Below are positions 8,652 through 16,038 of a stretch of DNA of 52,844 nucleotides, in pieces. This DNA is from Erysipelotrichaceae bacterium. GTDB taxonomy: Bacteria > Bacillota_I > Bacilli_A > Erysipelotrichales > Erysipelotrichaceae. The stretch is taken from positions 1-52,844 of the forward strand of contig SVBN01000014.1 in assembly GCA_015058875.1 (NCBI GenBank), in the 5' to 3' direction. The translations under genes were made by a program, and so were the position numbers. Below the pieces are notes generated by a model. That model was not told the DNA's origin and ran no database searches. It saw nothing but the letters and a program-made list of their open reading frames with translations. Each line of letters opens with the position of its first letter. Position 1 is the stretch's first letter.

Positions 8652-8660
8652 ATTATGCCA
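8652..8660 (-). promoter_or_regulatory. Extended -10 promoter of miaB
   Basis: TGG-CATAAT on the minus strand, ending 8 bases before the miaB ATG. No recognisable -35 (CTGCAT at 17 bases). It lies directly after the ferredoxin terminator, so it is the only place for a miaB promoter in this gap. Confidence 0.5.
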
Positions 8661-8680
8661 CAAACAGTCCGGAAATGCAG

Positions 8681-8707
8681 AAAAAAACCGGATGACCCGG
8701 TTTTTTT
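8681..8707. terminator. Bidirectional terminator behind the ferredoxin gene
   Basis: A7-ACCGG...CCGGT-T7: the stem is flanked by A and T runs so it can end transcripts either way. It ends the ferredoxin mRNA on the minus strand. Confidence 0.85.
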
Positions 8708-8720
8708 CAGCTTTCTTTCA

Positions 8721-8897
8721 TTAGTCTGCAGAAATTGCTTCAACAGGGCATGTACCGACGCAGGCATGGCAGTCGATGCATACTGTTTCATCACACTGGG
8801 ACTTTCCCTCATCATCAAGAGCGAGAGCTCCAACGGGGCAAACACCTACACAGGCTCCGCAGCCGATGCAGACATCCTTATCTACTGTAACAGGCAT
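8721..8897 (-). CDS. 2[4Fe-4S] ferredoxin
   Basis: A 58-aa clostridial-type ferredoxin, a small soluble electron carrier. Two clusters of the CxxCxxCxxxCP form are visible: CIGCGACVGVCP and CIDCHACVGTCP, related by the usual internal duplication. The ATG at 8897 follows AAGGAG. The gene is monocistronic, with its own strong promoter and a terminator. A ferredoxin partner such as PFOR or a hydrogenase is not in the window, so the specific electron donor is unknown. Identification is secure. Confidence 0.97.
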   Translation of the reverse strand: MPVTVDKDVCIGCGACVGVCPVGALALDDEGKSQCDETVCIDCHACVGTCPVEAISAD

Positions 8898-8922
8898 GTT
8901 AATTATCTCCTTCCATGACTTT

Positions 8923-8951
8923 ATTGTATCATTGCATCTTTTTACATTCAA
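8923..8951 (-). promoter_or_regulatory. Promoter of the ferredoxin gene
   Basis: TTGAAT (8946-8951), 17-base spacer, TACAAT (8923-8928) on the minus strand. The -35 overlaps the stop codon of the preceding gene. Confidence 0.8.
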
Positions 8952-9895
8952 TGGTTTCCGTTTTTCAGACTTTTCACGCTGTCCTTCAGATAGGCAAGCG
9001 CAGTCTCATACTTTTCATGGCGCATTTTCGGGAAGGCATGCAGCAGACGGACGGCCTGGGAGTTCCCGGACAGTATGTCGCTTCTGATGTCTTCAATCTG
9101 TTTCTGCACATCCGCAATGTACTGCTGAGCCTCATCATGTCTCTGCCGGATAAATTCCTCCCGTTCGGCATCGATCTGTGCTTTCTTTTCACCGACCGTT
9201 TCAAGCATCTGCGTACGGGCAAGAGACGCCTGTACCTGGGAATGCTCAATTGTCTGCGCGGTATGGATCGCCCCGGTGCCGATTGTCTCCGACATCCGGT
9301 CGCTGAGGATCCGCATCTTTTTCTGGAGCTCATCCAGCTCCTTCAGCTTTTTGTTCAGTCCGGCTATCATACTGACGGTCAGAACCAGATCCGCCGCAAG
9401 GACCATATAGCATCCCAGCAGGATCCATCTGCCGTTTTCCGGAGAGATCAGGCTGAAAGCCAGCAGCTTTACCGTCCGCTGGACAATGCGGACAACAAAC
9501 ACCGTCCCCAGTCCCCACAGAATGCTGAATTTCAGACAGATATAGCCGTTCAGATTGAACGGACAGTCGCGGTAGTCCCACCATCTAGCATGAAACAGCA
9601 TGTCCAGTCCCCAGCCGGCAAGAAACTCGATGGATGAACAGATCACGGCTCCGGCAAAGAAGATGCCGAATCCGTTAAGCGTTTCAATCTGATGTGCTTT
9701 GGCGAACAGATCGAGTCCCATAAAAACCGCAAGCACGCCGAATCCGTATACCGGACAGACGGGTCCGTTCAGAAAGCCGCGGTTGATGACCTTCCCCTGC
9801 GTTACGCCGTGATACGCAACCTCAGTCATCCACCCGAGAACGGAATAAATCAGGAAATAAAGAAATATCTCATAATATGTCAATCCGCAGATCAT
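8948..9895 (-). CDS. CmpB-type (PF06541) multi-pass membrane protein
   Basis: A 315-aa protein of the family usually labelled putative ABC-transporter type IV (CmpB). The diagnostic N-terminal block is present: YSVLGWMTEV followed by NRGFLNGPVCPVYG. About five membrane helices lie in residues 1-165. The last 150 residues are soluble and strongly alpha-helical, rich in Glu/Gln/Lys, probably a coiled coil (about 160-270), an extension beyond the core family. No ATPase gene is adjacent, so the transporter name is not supported by context and function is unknown. ATG 9895 follows GGAGGTGAATT. It is divergent from the nuclease gene. Confidence 0.8.
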   Translation of the reverse strand: MICGLTYYEIFLYFLIYSVLGWMTEVAYHGVTQGKVINRGFLNGPVCPVYGFGVLAVFMGLDLFAKAHQIETLNGFGIFFAGAVICSSIEFLAGWGLDMLFHARWWDYRDCPFNLNGYICLKFSILWGLGTVFVVRIVQRTVKLLAFSLISPENGRWILLGCYMVLAADLVLTVSMIAGLNKKLKELDELQKKMRILSDRMSETIGTGAIHTAQTIEHSQVQASLARTQMLETVGEKKAQIDAEREEFIRQRHDEAQQYIADVQKQIEDIRSDILSGNSQAVRLLHAFPKMRHEKYETALAYLKDSVKSLKNGNH

Positions 9896-9917
9896 AATTC
9901 ACCTCCGAACCTTCCCT

Positions 9918-9946
9918 ATTATCATTCCGGTCCATCCGGAATTCAA
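9918..9946 (-). promoter_or_regulatory. Promoter of the CmpB-type gene with palindrome in its spacer
   Basis: TTGAAT (9941-9946), 17-base spacer, GATAAT (9918-9923). The spacer is filled by the inverted repeat TTCCGG-ATGGA-CCGGAA (9925-9941), placed where a repressor would block polymerase. Confidence 0.7.
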
Positions 9947-10002
9947 CCGCCGAACATGCCGGATATGACAGATTGCCTGTTTTGTTTTCCGATGCAATAC
10001 CT

Positions 10003-10008
10003 TACAAT
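10003..10008 (+). promoter_or_regulatory. -10 box six bases before the nuclease ATG
   Basis: TACAAT followed by TTCCGT and then ATG. No Shine-Dalgarno is present, so transcription would begin at or next to the ATG. The -35 is poor. Confidence 0.45.
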
Positions 10009-10014
10009 TTCCGT

Positions 10015-10725
10015 ATGAAAAAGCTGTTCCGAAATCTGCTGAAAGCATTGCTGATCCTGTTCTTCCTGGCCGGTGCGGTTCTGACATTCCGCATTTATTA
10101 CAGTTCCCATCCCGATTATCCGGGATCCTTTGATTACGAAGCTGTCCCCGCTTACGAATCACAGCCGTATATCGAAATCAACGGGAACCGGCCCTTCTTT
10201 ACGGATGATCAGCTGAGGCTGACGCCGTTTGAGGAATACGGACAGCTGGATTCCCTGGGCAGATGCACATATGCCTTTGCGCTTGTATCACGGGACACCA
10301 TGCCCGAGGAAGAACGCGGTGAAATCCGGGACATTATTCCGAGCGGATGGAAATGGACCAAATATGATTTTGTTCCATATGAGTACCTTTATAACCGCTG
10401 TCACCTGATCGCCTATGCCCTGACCGGAGAAAATGCGAATCCGAACAATCTGATCACCGGCACCCGGTATCTGAATTACGACGGCATGCGCAATTTCGAA
10501 GGCAGAATTGCCTCCTATATCTACCGGACGGATCATTCCGTACTCTACCGGGTGACGCCGGTATTCTCCGGAAGCGAACTGGTCGCAAGAGGCGTCCTGC
10601 TGGAAGCACAGTCCGTTGAGGATGATCAGCTTTCCTTCTGTGTGTTCTGCTATAATGTCCAGCCCGGAGTGAATATCAATTACGCGACCGGTGAGTCATG
10701 GGCAGATCCGGAAATCGTTCACTGA
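10015..10725 (+). CDS. Membrane-anchored DNA/RNA non-specific endonuclease
   Basis: A beta-beta-alpha-metal endonuclease (EndA/Spd-like, PF13930) that would cut DNA and RNA outside the cell. Residues 5-25 form an uncleaved signal anchor (KALLILFFLAGAVLTF) placing the enzyme outside. The catalytic region reads YNRCHLIAYALTGENANPNN and ITGTRYLN; the family motif is (D/N)RGHL, so the His is kept while the preceding Gly is Cys. The 236-aa length counts from ATG 10015, which is preferred because the hydrophobic anchor follows at once; the frame extends 42 bases further up. It is the only plus-strand gene in the first 15 kb. Roles could be nutrient scavenging or competence; no competence pilus genes are near. 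Confidence 0.85.
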   Translation: MKKLFRNLLKALLILFFLAGAVLTFRIYYSSHPDYPGSFDYEAVPAYESQPYIEINGNRPFFTDDQLRLTPFEEYGQLDSLGRCTYAFALVSRDTMPEEERGEIRDIIPSGWKWTKYDFVPYEYLYNRCHLIAYALTGENANPNNLITGTRYLNYDGMRNFEGRIASYIYRTDHSVLYRVTPVFSGSELVARGVLLEAQSVEDDQLSFCVFCYNVQPGVNINYATGESWADPEIVH

Positions 10726-10732
10726 CCGAAAG

Positions 10733-10769
10733 AAAACGCAGTTTATCACTGATTGATAACTGCGTTTTT
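10733..10769. terminator. Bidirectional terminator between the nuclease gene and rny
   Basis: A long stem around AACGCAGTTTATCA / TGATAACTGCGTT with A-rich and T-rich flanks on both sides, between two converging genes. Confidence 0.9.
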
Positions 10770-10777
10770 GAGTGCTT

Positions 10778-12331
10778 TTACTGGGCAAGTTCCTGAACTC
10801 TGACTTCACGGATCAATGTAACCTTGATCTGTCCCGGATAAGTCAGTTCGTTCTGAATGCGTTCCTTGATATCGTGGGCAACCTTGACCATTGTGATGTC
10901 GTTGATGCGGTCCGGCTGAACCATGACACGGATTTCACGGCCGGCCTGGATTGCATATGCCTTTTCAACACCGTCATAGCTTGTCGCGATATTTTCCAGC
11001 TGTTCCAGACGCTCGATGTAGTTCTCCATCGATTCATAGCGGGCACCGGGTCTTGCGGCTGACAGTGTATCGGCCGCGGATACGATTTCCGCGATGATAT
11101 CGGATGTCGGAACATCGCCGTGATGCGATTCAATGGAATTGACGACGATTGCATTTTCGCCGTATTTCTTGGCTACTTTCGCACCGAGTTCCACATGGCT
11201 GCCTTCCTGCTCGAAGTCGATCGCCTTGCCGATATCGTGCAGAAGTCCGGCACGCTTTGCCAGGCTCTGGTTCAGTCCGAGCTCAGCTGCGATGATTCCG
11301 GAGAATACCGCAACTTCCATGGAGTGCTCCAGCACATTCTGACCGTAGCTGTAGCGGAACCGGAGTCTTCCGAGAAGACGTACAAGTTCCTTGTTCATGC
11401 GTCCGATGGAAAGCTTGAAGATTGCTTCCTCACCGATCTTCTGAACGGTTTCATCCATTTCACGGGTAACCTTGGCAACCACTTCCTCGATTCTGCCCGG
11501 CTGGATGCGGCCGTCCTTCATCAGGGTTTCAAGTGACTGTCTGGCAATCTCGCGGCGGATCGGATCGAAGCAGGATACCGTGATGATATCCGGCGTATCG
11601 TCGATAATCAGGTCAACGCCTGTCGCCTGTTCAATTGCCTTGATGTTTCTTCCTTCACGTCCGATGATTCTGCCCTTCATATCTTCACTCGGAAGGGTTA
11701 CGACAGATACCGTACGTTCAATTGTCTCATCCTGGGAATAACGCTGAATTGCTGTAGCGATGATATTCCTTGCGTTCTGCGCGGCTTTTTCCTGAGCGAT
11801 CTCATCCTGCTCGTGAAGATACTCGGCAACTTCTTTCTCGGTCTTTTTGGCGACCGCTTCCATCAGTTCCTTTTTGGCATCTTCCTGGCTCAGTTTTGCG
11901 GCCCGCTCCAGTACTGTAATCTGATTGTCGATTCTCGCCTGCAGTTCAATCTGCATCTTGTCAATGTTAGCCAGCTCTTCGTCAACAGTTCTGGTCTTCT
12001 CTTCCAGTTTTTTCTCTTTTGTATTGAGATTCTCCTCCCTGAAATTCAGACTGTCTTCACGGCGCAGGAGCTTATTTTCCGTCTGCTGGATCCTGTTTCT
12101 CTGATCCTTCAGCTCTTTTTCAGCCTGCGTCTTCATCTCGTAGACCTGTTGCTTTCCGTCAAGCGTTGCCTGACGCACAATGTTATCCGCTTTCGCGTTT
12201 GATTCTTCAAGAATCGCCTGGGCCTGTGTCTTTGCACGGTCCAGACCGGCTTTACTTGTCATCGTCATGATGACAACACCAATAACTATGCCAACAACAC
12301 CAGCAAGAATGGCGGATAAAATAGGACTCAT
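10778..12331 (-). CDS. rny: Ribonuclease Y
   Basis: A membrane-bound endoribonuclease that starts decay of many mRNAs in Firmicutes. The 517 aa match the usual ~520. There is an N-terminal membrane helix (residues 3-22), a long coiled coil (about 30-190), a KH RNA-binding domain with GRIIGREGRNIKA near 220, and an HD phosphodiesterase domain with LLHDIGKAID. ATG at 12331 is chosen because GGAG precedes it and MSPILSAILAGVV opens the helix; an upstream in-frame start is less likely. It has its own promoter, and a terminator isolates it from recA. The pgsA-recA-rny order is widely conserved in Firmicutes. Confidence 0.98.
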   Translation of the reverse strand: MSPILSAILAGVVGIVIGVVIMTMTSKAGLDRAKTQAQAILEESNAKADNIVRQATLDGKQQVYEMKTQAEKELKDQRNRIQQTENKLLRREDSLNFREENLNTKEKKLEEKTRTVDEELANIDKMQIELQARIDNQITVLERAAKLSQEDAKKELMEAVAKKTEKEVAEYLHEQDEIAQEKAAQNARNIIATAIQRYSQDETIERTVSVVTLPSEDMKGRIIGREGRNIKAIEQATGVDLIIDDTPDIITVSCFDPIRREIARQSLETLMKDGRIQPGRIEEVVAKVTREMDETVQKIGEEAIFKLSIGRMNKELVRLLGRLRFRYSYGQNVLEHSMEVAVFSGIIAAELGLNQSLAKRAGLLHDIGKAIDFEQEGSHVELGAKVAKKYGENAIVVNSIESHHGDVPTSDIIAEIVSAADTLSAARPGARYESMENYIERLEQLENIATSYDGVEKAYAIQAGREIRVMVQPDRINDITMVKVAHDIKERIQNELTYPGQIKVTLIREVRVQELAQ

Positions 12332-12381
12332 ACTTTCCACTCCTCCATTTTTTCTGTTGTTAGAGATAAACTCTCTTATCA

Positions 12382-12409
12382 ATTATACCGTAAAGTCAAT
12401 ATTTCACAA
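12382..12409 (-). promoter_or_regulatory. Promoter of rny
   Basis: TTGTGA (12404-12409), 16-base spacer, TATAAT (12382-12387) on the minus strand, about 50 bases before the ATG. Confidence 0.65.
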
Positions 12410-12455
12410 GGAAGAATTCTCCATGCCGGAACACGCCTCTTCCGCATGCGGAAAC

Positions 12456-12480
12456 GAAAAAAGCGGACTTGAATCCGCTT
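12456..12480 (-). terminator. Terminator of recA
   Basis: Minus strand AAGCGGA-TTCAAG-TCCGCTT followed by a T run, starting 5 bases after the recA stop. Confidence 0.9.
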
Positions 12481-12485
12481 CTCTT

Positions 12486-13532
12486 TCACGCTTCTGTTTC
12501 CGCCGGTTCTTCGGCTTTTTTCGGGAACAGCTTCTCCTTGATCTGCGCCGTTACTTCCTCATCGATTTCCGGATGATTTTTCAGATACTCACGGACAGCC
12601 ATGAAGCCCTGTCCGATCTTTTCTCCCTTGTAGGAGAACCATGCGCCGGATTTGTCGATGATTTCGTTTTCAACAGCCAGATTGATCACTTCGTCCACGT
12701 GGCTGATGCCTTCGCCGTAGATCACGTCAACCTGCGCTGTCTTGAACGGCGGAGCAACCTTGTTCTTGACTACCTTGATTTTGGTCACGTTGCCGATCGC
12801 ATCGCTGCCCTGTTTCAGGGTTTCGGCACGGCGCACATCCAGTCTGACGGATGCATAGAACTTCAGTGCCCTGCCGCCAGGGGTTGTTTCCGGATTGCCG
12901 AACATGATTCCGACTTTTTCACGCAGCTGGTTGATGAAGATTGCCGTGCAGCTTGAACGGTTCATGACACCGGCAAGCTTGCGCATTGCCTTGGACATCA
13001 GTCTGGCCTGCAGACCGACCGAAGCATCGGACATTTCCCCGTCCAGTTCCGCCTGCGGTACAAGCGCGGCGACCGAGTCGATGACAACCAGGTCGATCGC
13101 ACCGGATTTGATCAGCACTTCGGTAATTTCGAGCGCCTGTTCGCCGGAATCCGGCTGGGAAAGAATCAGTTCGTCGATATCGACGCCGAGATTCTTCGCA
13201 TACAGCGGATCGATCGCATTTTCAGCGTCGATGAATGCGCATCTGCCGCCTGCCTTCTGGCATTCCGCAATCGCATGCAGCGCGAGGGTTGTCTTGCCGG
13301 AAGATTCCGGTCCGTAGATTTCGATGATTCTGCCCTTCGGATATCCGCCGATTCCGAGCGCGGCGTCCAGTGCCAGGCTTCCGGAAGGAATCGCATCAAC
13401 GGATACATCGGCTCTGTCGCCGAGTCTCATGATGCTGCCTTTGCCGTATTCCTTTTCAATCGCTTTCAGCGCATCCTGAAGCAGCTGGTCCTTCTTGTCT
13501 TCTGCTGATACAGTTGTTTTTTCTTTTGCCAT
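12486..13532 (-). CDS. recA: Recombinase RecA
   Basis: The strand-exchange recombinase that forms filaments on single-stranded DNA and triggers self-cleavage of LexA-type repressors. The 348 aa are normal. Walker A is GPESSGKTT, with the KGSIMRLGD opening, the L2 loop region near [22 protein letters not shown], and an acidic C-terminus (EEPAETEA). ATG at 13532 is preferred: an upstream ATG lies only 2 bases from GGAG, while this one is 11 away and gives MAKEK. No palindrome matching the Bacillus-type LexA box is visible upstream, so SOS control cannot be claimed. Confidence 0.98.
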   Translation of the reverse strand: MAKEKTTVSAEDKKDQLLQDALKAIEKEYGKGSIMRLGDRADVSVDAIPSGSLALDAALGIGGYPKGRIIEIYGPESSGKTTLALHAIAECQKAGGRCAFIDAENAIDPLYAKNLGVDIDELILSQPDSGEQALEITEVLIKSGAIDLVVIDSVAALVPQAELDGEMSDASVGLQARLMSKAMRKLAGVMNRSSCTAIFINQLREKVGIMFGNPETTPGGRALKFYASVRLDVRRAETLKQGSDAIGNVTKIKVVKNKVAPPFKTAQVDVIYGEGISHVDEVINLAVENEIIDKSGAWFSYKGEKIGQGFMAVREYLKNHPEIDEEVTAQIKEKLFPKKAEEPAETEA

Positions 13533-13584
13533 GTATTGCATTTCTCCTTCTGCTTATAATATTGTCTTTTTTCTGCAGATTCCC

Positions 13585-14178
13585 TTATTTGCTTTCAAGA
13601 ATATCGCCTTTCAGCTGCGAGAAATAGGAAATACCGCTCGCAAGGGATACAAATGCGGAGAACCACAGCATCAGTTCGCTGACCGGGAGCCCCCAGAGCT
13701 CAAACGGAAGATTGTTCAGCAGAATCAGTGCAATCGTCAGCATCTGCAGGACCGTCTTCAGTTTTCCCATCATCTGGGCAGAGACCACCTTGCCGTTGGA
13801 AGCCGCCAGCATGCGGCAGCCGTCCACGACCGTATCGCGGCATACCATGATGATGACCGGCACGACCGGGATAATGCCTCTGGAAAGGAACAGCAGGAAC
13901 ATGGTTGTCGTAAGCATCTTGTCGGCAATCGGATCGGCAAATTTGCCGAACGTTGTCTGCATATTGCGGCTTCTGGCAATATGTCCGTCCAGAAAGTCCG
14001 TAAATGCAGCGACTGCATAGATTGCCAGCGCAATCAGATTGATCACCGAGATATTGACAGATCCGACAGTAAACATTCTCGGTTCAATGCCCGCCTGTGC
14101 ATACGGGAAGATATATACCAAAATAACGACCGGTACCAGGATGATCCGGAATACCGTAAGCCGATTCGGAAGATTCAT
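13585..14178 (-). CDS. pgsA: CDP-diacylglycerol-glycerol-3-phosphate phosphatidyltransferase
   Basis: A membrane enzyme making phosphatidylglycerol phosphate, first step to phosphatidylglycerol and cardiolipin. The 197-aa chain begins MNLPNRLTVFRIILVP, standard for PgsA, and carries the CDP-alcohol phosphotransferase motif DGx2ARx8Gx3Dx3D as DGHIARSRNMQTTFGKFAD then PIAD. About five membrane helices follow. GGAGAG precedes the ATG. It sits 52 bases before recA with no terminator between, so the two may be co-transcribed; the usual intervening cinA is missing. Confidence 0.96.
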   Translation of the reverse strand: MNLPNRLTVFRIILVPVVILVYIFPYAQAGIEPRMFTVGSVNISVINLIALAIYAVAAFTDFLDGHIARSRNMQTTFGKFADPIADKMLTTTMFLLFLSRGIIPVVPVIIMVCRDTVVDGCRMLAASNGKVVSAQMMGKLKTVLQMLTIALILLNNLPFELWGLPVSELMLWFSAFVSLASGISYFSQLKGDILESK

Positions 14179-14197
14179 AACAGTTACTCTCCTTCAC

Positions 14198-14287
14198 TCA
14201 CGATAGTATAGCACATCCGTCCTGTTTCACTATACAGATACCTCTGCATCTCTCCGGCGGCGTCCTCCGTCTGTTGTGCGCACGCAC
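14198..14287 (-). CDS. Possible 29-aa leader ORF before pgsA
   Basis: A GTG start with GGAGG 5 bases upstream opens a 29-codon frame ending 20 bases before the pgsA ATG; it is Arg-rich at its start. A promoter-like TTGCAT-17-TAATAT lies just upstream. It overlaps the pgsA -10. No similarity is recognised, so it may be chance or a leader peptide. Confidence 0.25.
   Translation of the reverse strand: MRAHNRRRTPPERCRGICIVKQDGCAILS
14205..14213 (-). promoter_or_regulatory. Extended -10 promoter of pgsA
   Basis: TGC-TATACT on the minus strand, 26 bases before the ATG. The -35 is weak, as usual for extended -10 promoters. Confidence 0.6.
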
Positions 14288-14306
14288 AGCTGCCTCCGCA
14301 AGCAAA

Positions 14307-14335
14307 ATATTATCATATTGTCGCTTAATATGCAA
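14307..14335 (-). promoter_or_regulatory. Promoter-like sequence in the rnpB-pgsA gap
   Basis: TTGCAT (14330-14335), 17-base spacer, TAATAT (14307-14312). It lies in AT-rich sequence with repeated TTGTTGCATATT-like words and points to the 29-codon ORF and pgsA. Confidence 0.45.
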
Positions 14336-14380
14336 CAATATGCAACTCATTACCGGATTCATATATATTTATGTCACATT

Positions 14381-14628
14381 TTATTTCTTCAGACGTTCCC
14401 GAAACGTCTCACGCACTTCTTCTTTATGCAATGTCATTCCCACCGGCATCAACTTATAAACAGATTGACTGCGTTCCGTTTGATCCCGCCCAGCGGCTTC
14501 AGTCCGCAAAGCCTCAGGATCCTGCGAAGAATATCGGGATCCGGATGATCTTCCGTCTGGCGAAGGAAATCCGCTGCCAGAATCTTCTCGGTCTGAATGT
14601 TCTGACGATCCGGGTCTGAAGCGCAAAA
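14381..14628 (-). pseudogene. Start-less coding-like fragment between rnpB and pgsA
   Basis: Downstream of the rnpB terminator the minus strand shows strongly coding-like codon use over about 58 codons ending at TGA 14449 (segments such as EKILAADFLRQTEDHPD and ILRRILRLCGLKPLGG). There is no ATG, GTG or TTG in frame before the terminator T run. The TGA overlaps an ATG (TGATG) opening a second 22-codon frame that ends at 14381 (MPVGMTLHKEEVRETF...). No family is recognised. It looks like the 3-prime end of a gene whose front was lost when rnpB came to lie next to it, or two frames of one decayed gene. The rest of 14179-14654 is AT-rich and promoter-like. Confidence 0.35.
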
Positions 14629-14651
14629 AAAGGAAGAACTCTCATTCTTCC
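14625..14651 (-). terminator. Terminator of rnpB
   Basis: Minus strand GGAAGAA-TGAGAG-TTCTTCC followed by TTTTTTT, directly after the RNA 3-prime end. Confidence 0.9.
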
Positions 14652-14654
14652 CTG

Positions 14655-15018
14655 AAACAGGCACACTCAGTAAGCCATGTTCTGTCTGTCCCGAAGGACA
14701 TGGCAGCCATTTATCTGCGGTTTCCCGCCCTTCCTCCGCTTCATTTCGCATCGGAAGATTCTCCTACCAAATTTGGATTTCTCGCTTGAGGGGTTTATCT
14801 CGTTCCACCCGGCGCGTTTCCCCGCCGGCTTCGTCACTGTGACACCTTAAGGACTTCCGCCATGGACTTTCGTCTTTAGGCTTCGGTTCCGCCGTCAGCT
14901 TGCGCTGCCCGGTCTTATTGATTGGACCGGCACAATCACTACCGCCGTCGCAGGCGGTGCGAGCATGGACTTTCCTCTGAATCGTAAGACCCAGCGGCTG
15001 CCTCGAGTCATCCTGTTT
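14655..15018 (-). ncRNA. rnpB: RNase P RNA, B type
   Basis: The catalytic RNA of RNase P, which trims tRNA 5-prime ends. Conserved blocks on the minus strand include AGAGGAAAGTCCATGCTCGC (near 14960-14980), the GTGCCACAGTGACGAA-like segment, GGGTGGAACG...AAACCCC, GCGAGAAATCCAAATTTGG and, at the end, ACAGAACATGGCTTA. These resemble the Bacillus (B-type) RNA. The ends are set by P1 pairing: AACAGG...GACTC at the 5-prime side with GAGTG..CCTGTT at the 3-prime side. The predicted 5-prime end touches the gpsB stop codon, and no promoter is visible in the gpsB tail, so it may be cut from a gpsB-rnpB transcript. gpsB-rnpB adjacency is also seen in Bacillus. Length is about 364 nt; ends are approximate. 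Confidence 0.93.
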
Positions 15019-15348
15019 TTACTTCTGCTGTTCGAATACTTTCTCTTCCAGACGTGAAATTCTCTTCAGAATATCAATATTTGCCTGGCCCTGCGCACTC
15101 GGACTGTTTTCCGCAAGCGCCTTGGTTCTGCCTTCCAGCTCGATCAGTTTTGCGCGAAGAGAAGCATTTGTGCGTTCCAGTTCGCCGTTTCTGCTCTGCA
15201 GAGCGGAAATAGTTTCCCGGAAATACTGATAATCCTGAATTACCAGATCGAGAAACGCATCCACTTCCGTTGCGTTGTAGCCTTTGAAATCGATATTGAA
15301 TTCTTTATCCAGAAGTGCCTGAATATCCAGATTTGCCTTTTCCGCCAT
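15019..15348 (-). CDS. gpsB: Cell-division adaptor GpsB (DivIVA family)
   Basis: A small cytosolic coiled-coil protein that links class A PBPs to the division and elongation machinery. The 109 aa comprise a DivIVA-like N-domain (FNIDFKGYNATEVDAFLDLVIQDY, residues 16-40), a coiled coil (about 40-75), and a short C-terminal trimerising helix. The residues that contact PBP N-termini in known GpsB lie in this N-domain. The neighbouring divergent gene encodes a PBP1-like protein with a long basic cytoplasmic tail, a plausible partner (inference). GGGGAG precedes the ATG. rnpB follows immediately. Confidence 0.93.
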   Translation of the reverse strand: MAEKANLDIQALLDKEFNIDFKGYNATEVDAFLDLVIQDYQYFRETISALQSRNGELERTNASLRAKLIELEGRTKALAENSPSAQGQANIDILKRISRLEEKVFEQQK

Positions 15349-15369
15349 ATCACTTCTCCCCTGACAATA

Positions 15370-15398
15370 ATTAAAGCAGGATTGCCGTTTAAAATCAA
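15370..15398 (-). promoter_or_regulatory. Promoter of gpsB (and probably rnpB)
   Basis: TTGATT (15393-15398), 17-base spacer, TTTAAT (15370-15375), with TGC before the -10, on the minus strand. Confidence 0.75.
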
Positions 15399-15427
15399 CC
15401 GCACTTCCTTATTTAAGTGAACGCAGG

Positions 15428-15433
15428 TATAAT
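15428..15433 (+). promoter_or_regulatory. -10 of the recU-PBP1 operon
   Basis: Perfect TATAAT, 20 bases before the recU ATG; the -35 is poor. It is back-to-back with the gpsB promoter. Confidence 0.55.
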
Positions 15434-15453
15434 AAGCAGGTGAGGTTTTTTTC

Positions 15454-16038
15454 ATGGTCAATTATCCGAACGGAAAAAAGAATACGTTCCATCACGAAAA
15501 AACCGGTGCCGGCCGCAGAGGCATGGAGCTGGAAAAAGAGATTAATATGACCAATGACTGGTATCTGAACCAGGATATCGCAGTCATCCATAAAAAACCG
15601 ACACCGGTTCAGATCGTCAAGGTTGATTACCCAATGCGTTCTGCCGCAAAGATTACCGAAGCGTATTTCAAGCTCCCCAGTACGACCGACTACAACGGCA
15701 TTTACCGGGGAAAATACATTGATTTCGAAGCAAAAGAATGTGCGCTGCGCACTTCTTTTCCGATTAAATCGATCCACGCCCATCAGATGGTTCATCTGGA
15801 AGCCGTCACCAGACACGGCGGCATCGCATTTGTGATTGTCCGCTTTACGGCAAGCGATGAAACATTTCTGGTAAAAGCAATGGAAATGGTGGAATACGTC
15901 CGTACCTGCGGACGCAGCTCCATCCCTTACGCCTGGTTCACGGAGCACGGGATCCTGATCCCCTACAGCTATGTGAAGCCGGTGGATTATCTGAAGATTG
16001 TTGATGATCTGTACTTCAAGGAGACAGTGAATGAGTGA
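15454..16038 (+). CDS. recU: Holliday junction resolvase RecU
   Basis: Resolves four-way DNA junctions in recombination and helps chromosome segregation. The 194 aa are typical. The N-terminal part (YPNGKK..., GRRGMELEKEIN) and the catalytic core TTDYNGIYRGKYIDFEAKE, with its Asp and ExK, match the family. GTGAGG lies before the ATG. It overlaps the following PBP gene by 8 bases; the recU-PBP1 pairing is conserved across Firmicutes. Confidence 0.96.
   Translation: MVNYPNGKKNTFHHEKTGAGRRGMELEKEINMTNDWYLNQDIAVIHKKPTPVQIVKVDYPMRSAAKITEAYFKLPSTTDYNGIYRGKYIDFEAKECALRTSFPIKSIHAHQMVHLEAVTRHGGIAFVIVRFTASDETFLVKAMEMVEYVRTCGRSSIPYAWFTEHGILIPYSYVKPVDYLKIVDDLYFKETVNE

Noticed and set aside
8948-9895. 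ABC transporter permease
   Set aside because: The family label says so, but no ATPase gene is linked and the family has no proven transport role; described only as a membrane protein.
13533-13584. LexA/SOS box before recA
   Set aside because: No GAAC-N4-GTTC type palindrome is present in the pgsA-recA gap.
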